NCBI RefSeq assembly: GCF_030704685.1
Contig: NZ_JAUZDX010000010.1
Coordinates: 124,001 to 188,000 of the forward strand
DNA from: Acidovorax sp. A1169
GTDB taxonomy: Bacteria > Pseudomonadota > Gammaproteobacteria > Burkholderiales > Burkholderiaceae_C
DNA length: 64,000 nucleotides
Direction of reading: 5' to 3'
In this document: positions 34,007 to 41,426 of the stretch, one piece after another
Numbering within the stretch: position 1 is the stretch's first letter
How the letters are laid out: the number at the start of each line of letters is the position of its first letter
Made by a program: the position numbers and the translations under genes
Notes under the pieces: generated by a model
Database searches by the model: none
What the model was told of the DNA's origin: nothing
The model's input: the letters and a program-made list of their open reading frames with translations, nothing else

Positions 34007-34618
34007 ATGCCATTCGCTCAAGAATCTCAGGTTTCCTCTGTGCTGCGCCCTTTGTATGGGGATCTCGTCTCGCTCGTGCAGCGAGCCCACAGCGACTGGA
34101 TGCAAGGTCCCTTTGCGCGCACGATGCAAGATCCCAAGGTCAGGGCAAATGTCATCTGGAACCAGTTCCTCTACTACGCCAAAGCTCACTTTGAGGGTTC
34201 GGGCCTGGTGCGTGTGGAGAACAAGGCCAACTGCCAGGGTCTGCTGGTCGGCACCAGTTTTTTCGTTCGCATGAAAAAGGGCACTAGCCAGCTGCTGTCT
34301 CGCAACTACCCTACCCAGGCGGCGCTGGACTTCAACGACGCCTCTGTCGACCTTTTTGACGGTGTAGCCAGGCTGGAGCTGATTTACACGTTGGACGATC
34401 TTGGCACCGCCATTGACAAGGTGGTCTTGGCCCAACGTCATCGCTCCAAGATTTTGTGGGCTATCGATCTGCTGGGCGGCGCCGAGGATCATGGTCAAAC
34501 GGTGATTTCTCTGCCGGTTGCTCCTGTGGATGGTGGAACCCCCGCAGAGCGCGTGCTCAAGCCGAAGAAATTTGCACAAAAGATCAAGAAGACTGGAAGC
34601 GGCGATGGCTCTGCGTGA
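34007..34618 (+). CDS. hypothetical protein paired with XRE-ImmA gene
   Basis: A 203-aa protein. Possible helical N-terminus (VLRPLYGDLVSLVQRAHSDW), followed by a beta-rich domain (SGLVRVENKANCQGLLVGTS and FFVRMKKGTS). The last third has an Asp/Leu-rich part (LELIYTLDDLGTAIDKVVLA) and a lysine-rich tail. The following XRE-metallopeptidase gene begins 14 bases before this one ends, so they are translationally coupled. I do not recognise its family; the pairing suggests it is regulated or cleaved by the partner, or is a toxin-like effector. Confidence 0.6.
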   Translation: MPFAQESQVSSVLRPLYGDLVSLVQRAHSDWMQGPFARTMQDPKVRANVIWNQFLYYAKAHFEGSGLVRVENKANCQGLLVGTSFFVRMKKGTSQLLSRNYPTQAALDFNDASVDLFDGVARLELIYTLDDLGTAIDKVVLAQRHRSKILWAIDLLGGAEDHGQTVISLPVAPVDGGTPAERVLKPKKFAQKIKKTGSGDGSA

Positions 34619-35681
34619 TAAAGGCTTCCGGCCTGAGATGGTCGGCCTGCGCCGCCGCATGGTTGGTTTGAGTCAAGCTGACTTGGAGGCAGTCACGGGA
34701 TTTTCCCAGGGACTCATCTCCAAGGTAGAGCAAGGGTTGAAGGAGCCCAGCGCAGAGCAACTGGAGAAATTCGCTGCGGCACTTGATTGCCTGCCATCCT
34801 TTTTCTATCAGGCTGAACGAGAGTACGGTCCGCCTATTAGTGCACATCCGATGTACAGGAAGAAGGCGTCAGTTGGCCAAAAAGTGCTGGACAAGGTGAT
34901 TGCTGAACTGAGCGTTCGCCTTGGGCATGCACGTGTCCTTCTTCAGTCGGTAGATGTGGAGCCGGAATTGCCGCTGCCTCAATATGACTCTGACGAGTTT
35001 GCGGGGCAGATCGAGGAGGTGGCTGGGATGGTTCGGCGCGCATGGTACATGCCGCATGGCCCTGTGCGCTCCCTTGTGGAATATGTTGAGCGTGCTGGCA
35101 TTCTGGTGATCTTCACAGAAATGGAAGCCGCCCGAATAGATGGTGCGAGCTACCAAGTAGCTGGTATGCCACCGGTCATCTTCTTGAACAAGAACATGCC
35201 TGCGGACAGAATGCGATTCAGCCTGGCGCACGAATTGGGGCACATCGTGATGCACAGAATTCCGTCTCCAGATATGGAGCAACAGGCCGACGAGTTTGCC
35301 GCCGCCTTGCTCATGCCGAAAGAGGATATCGCATCGGAACTTACTGGATTCACACTGGCGAAAGCTGCTCAATTGAAGCCGTACTGGAAGGTGTCAATGG
35401 GCGCTCTGATAGTGCGGGCTAAGACTATTGGAAAGATTGATGCCGGGACCTATTCGTGGCTCTGGCGGCAAATGGCCATAAAGGGTTACAGGACGAGAGA
35501 ACCCGCAAATCTGGAGTTCTCCGCAGAAAGGCCAAGTCTCACCGCAGCACTGTTTTCGAACCTCAGCGACAACATGGGATACAGCCCGCAGGATCTTGAG
35601 CACATGCTGCACCTTCGCTATTCCGAATTGTCAGCCATGTACGATCTTCGCCCCTCCGCTGGACTGAGGCGAGTGAAGTGA
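34605..35681 (+). CDS. XRE regulator fused to ImmA/IrrE metallopeptidase
   Basis: A 358-aa protein from ATG 34605. Residues about 12-65 are an XRE-type helix-turn-helix (LRRRMVGLSQADLEAVTGFS, QGLISKVEQGLKEPS). The C-terminal domain is an ImmA/IrrE-family zinc peptidase with HELGH at 209-213 (SLAHELGHIVMH) and a downstream ADEFAAALLMP zinc-ligand helix. Such proteins sense a signal and cleave or inactivate repressors; examples are ICEBs1 ImmA and Deinococcus IrrE. Coupled to the preceding unknown gene, and followed by a strong terminator. Confidence 0.85.
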   Translation: MALRDKGFRPEMVGLRRRMVGLSQADLEAVTGFSQGLISKVEQGLKEPSAEQLEKFAAALDCLPSFFYQAEREYGPPISAHPMYRKKASVGQKVLDKVIAELSVRLGHARVLLQSVDVEPELPLPQYDSDEFAGQIEEVAGMVRRAWYMPHGPVRSLVEYVERAGILVIFTEMEAARIDGASYQVAGMPPVIFLNKNMPADRMRFSLAHELGHIVMHRIPSPDMEQQADEFAAALLMPKEDIASELTGFTLAKAAQLKPYWKVSMGALIVRAKTIGKIDAGTYSWLWRQMAIKGYRTREPANLEFSAERPSLTAALFSNLSDNMGYSPQDLEHMLHLRYSELSAMYDLRPSAGLRRVK

Positions 35682-35686
35682 TGGAG

Positions 35687-35709
35687 AGCCCGCCTCGCGC
35701 GGGCTTTTT
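35687..35709 (+). terminator. intrinsic terminator after the XRE-ImmA operon
   Basis: Stem AGCCCGC/GCGGGCT with loop CTCGC, followed by TTTTTC-type tail (to 35709), six bases after the stop codon. It confirms that the two-gene cassette is a transcription unit of its own. It may also serve the leftward gene ending at 35718. Confidence 0.8.
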
Positions 35710-35717
35710 CTCGCTCG

Positions 35718-36017
35718 TCAGTGCGGCAGCGGCGCCTGCTTGTCCAGGATGATCAGCCGCAGGTCCGGGCCGCACAGGTCCTGCACGACAGCGCATGCCT
35801 CCAGCCATGTGGTGGCGGCCTTGCCCACGTCGGCGAAGAAGTTGTGGACGCCACCTGGAGCGACTGGCTTGAACGGCCTGGTGCCCACGGCGGCGCATTC
35901 CTCAACCGTCACGCCATAGTGCGCCAGCACCGCGTCGGCCGAGGCAAGGGCGCGCTGGCGCACGTCCTCTGGCAGCCTGCCTGTGGGGTCGTCGATTGCG
36001 AGGGTGTGCTCGGCCAT
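35718..36017 (-). CDS. hypothetical protein downstream of SRAP gene
   Basis: A 99-aa protein from ATG 36017, preceded by TGAGGAG. Helical with a conserved-looking centre (LASADAVLAHYGVTVEECAA) and end (DLRLIILDKQAPLPH). It lies 10 bases after the SRAP gene on the same strand, so the two are probably cotranscribed. No family recognised. Confidence 0.6.
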   Translation of the reverse strand: MAEHTLAIDDPTGRLPEDVRQRALASADAVLAHYGVTVEECAAVGTRPFKPVAPGGVHNFFADVGKAATTWLEACAVVQDLCGPDLRLIILDKQAPLPH

Positions 36018-36027
36018 GGCGTGCTCC

Positions 36028-36693
36028 TCAATCCTCGGCGGCCCCTGCAGCGAACACTTCCACGGGCGCCAGGCGCAGGAGGGCCTGTGCCCCTTCCATA
36101 GTGCCGGCCAGCCAAGCGTCCACGTCGCCGGCCTCAATGGGGATCACGCTGCGCTTGTCCTGCTCGGCTGGGCCCACCTTCGGGTCGGGTTTGTGCATGC
36201 GGGACATCAGCGGGTGCGCGTCGGCGTTCAGGGTGAGCATGGTGTAGCTCTCGTGCACCTCGCCCGTGCCCTTGTCGGTCCAGGTGCTCCACAGGCCTGC
36301 CAAGCCCCAGGGGTGGCCGTCTGAGCGAGCGAAGCGCCACCACACGTTCTTGCCGCTCTCCCAGTTGGGTTCATCGAAGTTGGCCGCCGGGATGATGCAG
36401 CGCTGCGCGCGTGCCCATGGCAGCTTGTAGCTGGCCTTATCCGCCAGTTCCTCGCTGCGTGCGTTGTTGGTCGGGTACTTCAGCTTGGGCTCCTTGGCGA
36501 ACCAGGGGATCAGGCCCCACTGGCCAACCACCAGCTCGCGCGAATACCCGGCATCGTCGCGCGCTCGGCGGATGAATGCGCCCTGGCCGCGCGGGAACAG
36601 CACCTTGTCGAACAGCTTGGGCTGGTTGCGGGCGCCAATATTCCACTCGCGCTCGATATCGAGCTCCTCTGCAGACACATACCTGTTGCACAT
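36028..36693 (-). CDS. SRAP-domain protein (YedK/HMCES family), SOS-associated
   Basis: A 221-aa protein with the SRAP hallmarks: MCNRY start (catalytic Cys2 exposed after Met removal), WGLIPWFAKEP, NARSEELADKASYK, RCIIPAANFDEPNW, LTLNADAHPLMSRMHKPDP. SRAP proteins form a thiazolidine cross-link to abasic sites in single-stranded DNA and protect it. The usual GFYEW around the catalytic Glu is here NFDEPNW, and HPLMSRMH replaces the common ...H-x-R-M-P, so it belongs to a divergent subfamily. A LexA box lies in the upstream gap. Confidence 0.85.
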   Translation of the reverse strand: MCNRYVSAEELDIEREWNIGARNQPKLFDKVLFPRGQGAFIRRARDDAGYSRELVVGQWGLIPWFAKEPKLKYPTNNARSEELADKASYKLPWARAQRCIIPAANFDEPNWESGKNVWWRFARSDGHPWGLAGLWSTWTDKGTGEVHESYTMLTLNADAHPLMSRMHKPDPKVGPAEQDKRSVIPIEAGDVDAWLAGTMEGAQALLRLAPVEVFAAGAAED

Positions 36694-36831
36694 CTCGGCT
36701 CCAGATGGTTGACAGGAACTGCGGGGAATTCCGCACTCCTGAAAGGGGAGCGCCCATCGTAGGCCCCTGCTCGCGGCGCGCCAGTAGGAGAGAACCTAAG
36801 GTGCGAATACTACTCCTAAGCTGGCAAAACA

Positions 36832-36847
36832 CTGTAAATTCGTACAG
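36832..36847. promoter_or_regulatory. LexA (SOS) box
   Basis: CTGTAAATTCGTACAG fits the CTGT-N8-ACAG LexA consensus used in gamma- and betaproteobacteria; the arms extend to CACTGT/ACAGTG. It lies in the divergent gap between the SRAP gene (start 36693, minus) and the gene starting at 36868 (plus, 20 bases away). It is placed to repress the rightward row of small genes and perhaps also SRAP. Confidence 0.75.
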
Positions 36848-36867
36848 TGCTTTTGTATGTTTTCAGG

Positions 36868-37263
36868 ATGAGATCCGGCGGTCACCGCATTGCAGGCTCC
36901 GACCCGGTGCTACGCCAAGCCGTGCACGGCTGGCTGCTTTACAAGCGCACGCCTGCCGATGACTACGGCCCGCGCTGGGAGGCGCATCTGCTCGACAGGC
37001 CAAACGGCAAAGCGCTGATGCTGCCATTGTTCCGGGCGCGATTTGCGCGGGTGGATGGAGTGCTTCATATCGTGGGTACAGAGGAGGGCGGCCGCACCAA
37101 TACGAAGGCAAGGCCCAGCCTCTGGAAGCAGTCATGGCTGGCTGCGCAAGATCCGGCGGATGCGCTGCCCTTCCTCGACAAGGTGAGCCTCTCTAGCGCT
37201 ACAGGTTTCAGCCCCGAAGCAGACCACCTCGACGACGACCCCTATGCCCCGCTCTATCTGTGA
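36868..37263 (+). CDS. hypothetical protein behind LexA box
   Basis: A 131-aa protein from ATG 36868 (MRSGGHRIAG), 20 bases after the LexA box. Contains a beta-rich middle (GWLLYKRTPADDYGPRWEAH, then LLDRPNGKALMLPLFRARFA) and an acidic C-terminus (DHLDDDPYAPLYL). Not recognised. It overlaps the next small gene by 20 bases. Likely SOS-induced; function unknown. Confidence 0.6.
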   Translation: MRSGGHRIAGSDPVLRQAVHGWLLYKRTPADDYGPRWEAHLLDRPNGKALMLPLFRARFARVDGVLHIVGTEEGGRTNTKARPSLWKQSWLAAQDPADALPFLDKVSLSSATGFSPEADHLDDDPYAPLYL

Positions 37264-37480
37264 GCCCTTGCCGGCTCTGCTGCGCATGCCGCCCTTGCCC
37301 CGCGCCAAGCCGCGCGGGCGGATCTGGTGGCCGCTTGAGCAAGCGCTGCCGCTGCCGGTGGACAGCTACGAAATCGAGGCCGGGGAATTCATCTGGCGTG
37401 TTCGAGAAATCTCCACGAGATGCACTGTGTATTTGGGGCCGGGCCCAGTGCATCTCGTCCAGTCAACCGCCCCGTTTTGA
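37244..37480 (+). CDS. small hypothetical protein, SOS-linked row
   Basis: A 78-aa protein, proline- and arginine-rich at the start (PRAKPRGRIWWPLEQALPLP) and beta-like after (GEFIWRVREISTRCTVYLG). It overlaps the preceding gene. The start at ATG 37244 is uncertain. No family known. Confidence 0.45.
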   Translation: MPRSICEPLPALLRMPPLPRAKPRGRIWWPLEQALPLPVDSYEIEAGEFIWRVREISTRCTVYLGPGPVHLVQSTAPF

Positions 37481-37488
37481 GATGCCTC

Positions 37489-37698
37489 ATGTCCAATCTG
37501 TTTCAACCGCCTGCCGTCCTGCGCACGCCCACCTGGTACGGTGGCCCGCCCGACGAATCGCCGCTTTTGTTCCCTGCAGAAGACTACAGGGTGGAGCACC
37601 GTGCCGGGCGCTCAACCGTACGCATCATCGTCTCCGGTGCCCTGATATACGACGGCATCGGCCCGGTGGAAATCTCCCCCTCCGATGTTCCGTTTTGA
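37489..37698 (+). CDS. small hypothetical protein, SOS-linked row
   Basis: A 69-aa protein from ATG 37489. The pattern LRTPTWYGGPPDESPLLFPA followed by YRVEHRAGRSTVRIIVSGAL recalls its neighbour (PLP-DSYEIEAGEFIWRV), so the two may be divergent relatives. Nine bases after the previous stop. Function unknown. Confidence 0.45.
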   Translation: MSNLFQPPAVLRTPTWYGGPPDESPLLFPAEDYRVEHRAGRSTVRIIVSGALIYDGIGPVEISPSDVPF

Positions 37699-37703
37699 CG
37701 GAT

Positions 37704-37949
37704 ATGGAGATCCCCAACGGAATCCTGGCCCGAGTGCGTGGCGAGGACATCTCTGCTGGCAACAAGTAACTGCCTGACCCTGTGCACGCCACTGTCGGCA
37801 GCACCATTGCCGAGGTGAACGGCCTTCACCGGGGCCCCATCCAGATCGTGTAGCACCGCCGCGTGCAGCGCAGCGGACGCAACCGCTTTCCCTATTGGGT
37901 CGCCGTGCGCGCATGGGAGGTCGACCGCCTGGCCCCAGAAAGGCTTTAG
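37704..37949 (+). pseudogene. degenerate coding sequence with in-frame stops
   Basis: From ATG 37704 one frame keeps coding-like composition but is broken by TAA and TAG before ending at TAG 37947-37949; the parts read GILARVRGEDISAGNK, then VGSTIAEVNGLHRGPIQIV, then FPYWVAVRAWEVDRLAPERL. No family identified. Sequence from here to 38144 has no intact gene and looks decayed. Confidence 0.35.
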
Positions 37950-38144
37950 CGGCATACTTTTTCTCGCAACATCATCAAGGTCGAGCCCGTACATGACCGC
38001 AGCCGCTCATGGACGGGCGCGAGGAGCTGGGCACCTTCGACACCATCAGCATCAGCGCGGCAGCTCCCGGACTTTTTCACGCCCACCTCCTACGGCCCAG
38101 CGCCTCGACAGGGCGCCCAATGTTTCTTTCAACAGGAGCGCACC

Positions 38145-38288
38145 ATGGCCACCGACCCCAAAGACCACCCCCTGCACCAAGTGCCCGACAACCTGCCCCG
38201 GCCGCCGGGCGACCTGCCGCCCAGCACGGAGCAGCCAGCCCGCCCCAACGAGCCGTTGGACCCGAGCGCGCCAGACACTGCGCCTTGA
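38145..38288 (+). CDS. small proline-rich acidic protein
   Basis: A 47-aa ORF from ATG 38145 with a good ribosome-binding site (AGGAG, 7 bases before). It is rich in Pro, Asp and Glu (PDNLPRPPGDLPPSTEQPAR) and predicted disordered. The ribosome-binding site and the codon pattern are the reasons for calling it; no homology known. Confidence 0.5.
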   Translation: MATDPKDHPLHQVPDNLPRPPGDLPPSTEQPARPNEPLDPSAPDTAP

Positions 38289-38423
38289 CTGGACGCTCGC
38301 GCCGCTATCATTGCATGGCTAGGCAGCGGCCCTGCCAGGCCTTCACGCACAGCCGATTTTTCGGTTTCAGCGGACTAGCGTATTTCCGAATCGATCTGCG
38401 TCGACCTCCACAGTCGTAGAGCA

Positions 38424-38452
38424 GGAAAGCCCCAATCAGTCTGGACTGGGGC
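38424..38452 (-). terminator. hairpin after the SDR/NTF2 operon
   Basis: Arms GCCCCA/TGGGGC with inner AGTC/GACT pairing, followed on the minus strand by CTTTCC. It lies 40 bases after the SDR stop codon. The T-run is short, so moderate confidence. Confidence 0.5.
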
Positions 38453-38491
38453 CCCTTTCGAAAGACTTGCTGGCCGACCAAGTCGACGGTT

Positions 38492-39274
38492 TTAAACAGT
38501 GGGAACCGTCCCGCCATCGATCACATGCTCTGAACCCGCCACCGATGCCGCGCGCGGCGACACAAGGAAGGTGATCAGGTCTGCGACCTCCTGCGGCCTT
38601 GCGGGCCGGCCGACGGGGATTCCGCCGAGCCAGTCCATCACCATCTTCTTGCCGCCCTCGTAGTCGGTGCCCGCCTGGGCTGCCATTCGCTCTGCGAACA
38701 CCACCGAAGCCTCGGTCTCGATCCAGCCTGGCGAGACGCGCAGCACCCGAACTCCCTTGGGCGTGACCTCCTTCGACAAGGATTTGCTGTAGGTCGAAAG
38801 GGCCCCCTTCGCTGCGGCGTAGGCGGTGGTCGACTCCGGCAGCGGAAGCACGCGCTGGATCGAGGTCACGTGCAGGATGACGCCTGCGCCCTGTGCCAAC
38901 ATGGCGGGCAGCAGTGCCCGGTCAAGACGAACCGCAGACATGAGGTTCAGGTTCAGCTCACTGAACCACATTGCGTCATCGAGGGCCGCAAAACCACCCG
39001 CTGGCGCGTTGGAGCCGCCGAGGGAATTGATCACGATGTCCACGCCGCCCCAGCGTTCGGTGACGGCGCGCGCAAGCTGTGCCACGCCTTCTGCGGTGGT
39101 CAGGTCGGTCTGGACATACGCCACACCCTCCAGCGGCTTGTCAGGCGCAGAGCGCGCAGTGGTCATCACCTGCACGCCCGCATCCTGCAGGCTCTGGACG
39201 AGGGCCGCGCCCAAACCCTTGGTGCCGCCCGTTACCACGGCACGCTTGCCTTGAAGTTGGAGGTCGAAGCTCAT
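38492..39274 (-). CDS. short-chain dehydrogenase/reductase
   Basis: A 260-aa classical SDR: cofactor motif [12 protein letters not shown] (about 15-26), NSLGG in place of NNAG, catalytic Tyr-Lys as YAAAKGALS, and a C-terminal [14 protein letters not shown]. The substrate is unknown. It overlaps the NTF2-like gene by four bases, and a LysR gene is divergent, suggesting an inducible small operon under that regulator. Confidence 0.85.
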   Translation of the reverse strand: MSFDLQLQGKRAVVTGGTKGLGAALVQSLQDAGVQVMTTARSAPDKPLEGVAYVQTDLTTAEGVAQLARAVTERWGGVDIVINSLGGSNAPAGGFAALDDAMWFSELNLNLMSAVRLDRALLPAMLAQGAGVILHVTSIQRVLPLPESTTAYAAAKGALSTYSKSLSKEVTPKGVRVLRVSPGWIETEASVVFAERMAAQAGTDYEGGKKMVMDWLGGIPVGRPARPQEVADLITFLVSPRAASVAGSEHVIDGGTVPTV

Positions 39275-39597
39275 GCCTTGATCTCCAGCGATGCGATCAG
39301 CCCGCGTTCAAGGCGAAAGCGGTACGACAGGTCGATAGGGCTGCCTGGAAAGTTGCCCGTCACCTTTGCCTGGACGACCTGACAACCGTCCTCACGCTCC
39401 AACGCGAACGGCACGGTTGTAGCGCTGTACTTGGCAGATGCCTCGGCCATAAAGGCCTTGATGGCATCGACGCCCGTGTACGTGTGGCCCTCGTCCTTCA
39501 TGACGGCTTGCGCAGTGAAGCAGCGCGCCAGGGCCTCGGGCTTGTGTTCGGCCGCAAAGTACGCGGCGATGGGTTCGGGAAGGGTCAAGGCGTTCAT
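39271..39597 (-). CDS. NTF2/SnoaL-like protein
   Basis: A 108-aa protein with the SnoaL-like pattern: [40 protein letters not shown], then strands [13 protein letters not shown]. These cone-shaped domains act as small isomerases/hydrolases or binding proteins, often next to SDR genes. First gene of the leftward operon, start 103 bases from the divergent LysR gene. Confidence 0.8.
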   Translation of the reverse strand: MNALTLPEPIAAYFAAEHKPEALARCFTAQAVMKDEGHTYTGVDAIKAFMAEASAKYSATTVPFALEREDGCQVVQAKVTGNFPGSPIDLSYRFRLERGLIASLEIKA

Positions 39598-39651
39598 GTC
39601 GATGGCTCCATGGGGTTGATGAAGGCCTGAGGATGCGCGCCGGGGTCAATT

Positions 39652-39665
39652 TAGGGAATATCCTA
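39652..39665. promoter_or_regulatory. possible LysR binding site
   Basis: An interrupted inverted repeat TAGG-N6-CCTA, extended by T/A on both sides, in the divergent gap between the NTF2/SDR operon and the LysR gene. The form (short arms, AT-rich centre) is what LTTR sites look like. Not confirmed. Confidence 0.4.
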
Positions 39666-39699
39666 GAATCCGCATGGGCTGTGTAGAAAGGAATACATA

Positions 39700-40629
39700 A
39701 TGCGCGGGTTCGAATTCGCTGAGCTGAAAGCCTTCGCTGCCGTGGTCGAACGCAAGAGTTTTGCCCGGGCGGCGGAGCATCTGGGCCTGTCGCCTTCTGC
39801 GCTCAGCCAGACCATACGGCAGCTTGAAAGCCGGATTGGCACGCGCCTTCTCAATCGCACCACACGCAGCGTTGCGCCGTCGGCCAGTGGCGAGCAGCTC
39901 TATGGGCGCATCGCCCCGCTGTTTCGCGAAATGGATGCTGCAGTGGCCGAAGCCAGTGAAGCCGCAGGACAGACCACGGGCACGCTGCGCATCAACACGC
40001 TGGGGATCGCAGCTAGAACCATCATTGCGCCCAGGCTGTCACGCTTTCATCAGGCGTACCCTGACGTAGTGCTCGACATCGTGGTCGACGACGCGCTGGC
40101 CGATATCGTCGTGGGCCGCTTCGACGCGGGCATCCGTGTGGGTGGGCGGGTTGAGAAGGACATGATTGCCGTGCGCCTCACACCCGACCTGGACATGGTT
40201 GCCGTGGCGTCCCCCGTCTACCTTGCGGCCCGGGGCACACCCAGAACACCCGCCGATCTGCACAGCCACGCCTGCATCAACTGGCGGCTCCAGATGGACG
40301 GCAGGCACTACCACTGGGAGTTCGAGAAAAAGGGGCAACGGCTTGAAGTGGCGGTGGACGGCCCCGTCGTCACCAACCATGCCGACATTGGCGTTGCTGC
40401 TGCGCTCAATGGGCTCGGCATTGCCTACCACTTCGAGCGAGACGGCGTGGGTGAGCTCCTGGCCCAGGGCAGGTTGATCCAGGTGCTGGCGGACTGGTCG
40501 ATCTCGCGCCCGGGGCTGTTCCTGTATTACCCGAACAGGCAACATCGACCAGCCCTTCTCAGTGCTTTCATCGACTGCCTGCTGGACAAGGACCTGGAAG
40601 CGGCCCCGCGCAAGCCGCAGATCGCCTGA
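39700..40629 (+). CDS. LysR-family transcriptional regulator
   Basis: A 309-aa protein with an N-terminal winged HTH (FAELKAFAAVVERKSFARAA, then LSPSALSQTIRQLESRIGTR) and a C-terminal substrate-binding domain of the usual two-lobed type. Length and features are standard. Divergent from the SDR/NTF2 operon, which it probably controls. Ribosome-binding site AGAAAGG precedes ATG 39700. Confidence 0.88.
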   Translation: MRGFEFAELKAFAAVVERKSFARAAEHLGLSPSALSQTIRQLESRIGTRLLNRTTRSVAPSASGEQLYGRIAPLFREMDAAVAEASEAAGQTTGTLRINTLGIAARTIIAPRLSRFHQAYPDVVLDIVVDDALADIVVGRFDAGIRVGGRVEKDMIAVRLTPDLDMVAVASPVYLAARGTPRTPADLHSHACINWRLQMDGRHYHWEFEKKGQRLEVAVDGPVVTNHADIGVAAALNGLGIAYHFERDGVGELLAQGRLIQVLADWSISRPGLFLYYPNRQHRPALLSAFIDCLLDKDLEAAPRKPQIA

Positions 40630-40671
40630 AGAGGCTGTTGAGCTTTGCAAAAAAATCTGACCGGTGAGCGC

Positions 40672-41229
40672 TCACACGGGCAAGGTGTCCAGCATGCTGC
40701 GGTTGACCCGCAGGTGCTCCTCGATCTGGGTGATTCGGGCGTCAATGGCTGCCGTGGCTTCGCGGCCGTTGTCCACGGGCAGCCAGGCTCTTGTGTAGAC
40801 CCAGATCGGAGCGGCAATCAAGGCAGCCAGCCAGGCGTATGCAAGGACGGTCCCCATGACTCCATCGATGTCAGGGATGGTGAGCAGACCGAGAACGAAA
40901 ACCACGCCGAAGGTGATCTGCGCGTAAGTGCGGCGGGCCCGCTTGGCGCTTTCCAGCTTCGCCTTGGCTGCCAGGAGGATGCCAGCCCTGACCAGCTCTG
41001 CCTCGGTGAGTTCCTTGGTCAGGCGCGGTATGGCCAGTTCTGCTGCGGTACGGGCCGTTGCGCGCTGCACGGCCTTCAGGTCGGTCTCGGTTTTTGGTGC
41101 CGGGATGGCGACGCCAGAGCGCTCGATGATCTGCGCGGTCCCGCAGTAGTCGCACGTAAAGTACCCAAGATCCCCCTCGATCTCGAGGGGGGCCGTACAG
41201 CTTGCGCAGGACAGTTTCAGCAAACGCAC
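40672..41229 (-). CDS. zinc-ribbon membrane protein
   Basis: A 185-aa protein. The N-terminus has a CxxC...CxxC zinc ribbon (LSCASCTAPLEIEG, FTCDYCGTAQ), a helical region, and two membrane helices (ITFGVVFVLGLLTIPDI and VLAYAWLAALIAAPIWVYT). The C-terminal tail is helical. Such proteins are common hypotheticals in betaproteobacteria; no function assigned. A perfect 12-bp palindrome GTGAGCGCTCAC (40664-40675) overlaps its stop codon. Confidence 0.65.
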   Translation of the reverse strand: MRLLKLSCASCTAPLEIEGDLGYFTCDYCGTAQIIERSGVAIPAPKTETDLKAVQRATARTAAELAIPRLTKELTEAELVRAGILLAAKAKLESAKRARRTYAQITFGVVFVLGLLTIPDIDGVMGTVLAYAWLAALIAAPIWVYTRAWLPVDNGREATAAIDARITQIEEHLRVNRSMLDTLPV

Positions 41230-41426
41230 GCAGGTCTCCTATTCTTCAGTCCGTCAGGGGCCCAATCCCATGGCGGTGACTGAATGAATGTAATCGGACT
41301 TGGTGATCTTTGAGAGGTGGTCGCGTCACCCAAACCGGTGACCACGGTGCCCACCGGACCGCTCTGGAACATCGATAAATAACAGCAAACGCACCTCCAT
41401 CGCCACGGGGCTGGATATCCCGTGGT

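Noticed and set aside
37993-38419. Overlapping ORFs of 109 and 136 codons.
   Set aside because: Arg/Pro/His-rich out-of-frame translation across decayed sequence; the small gene at 38145 with a ribosome-binding site is the better reading.
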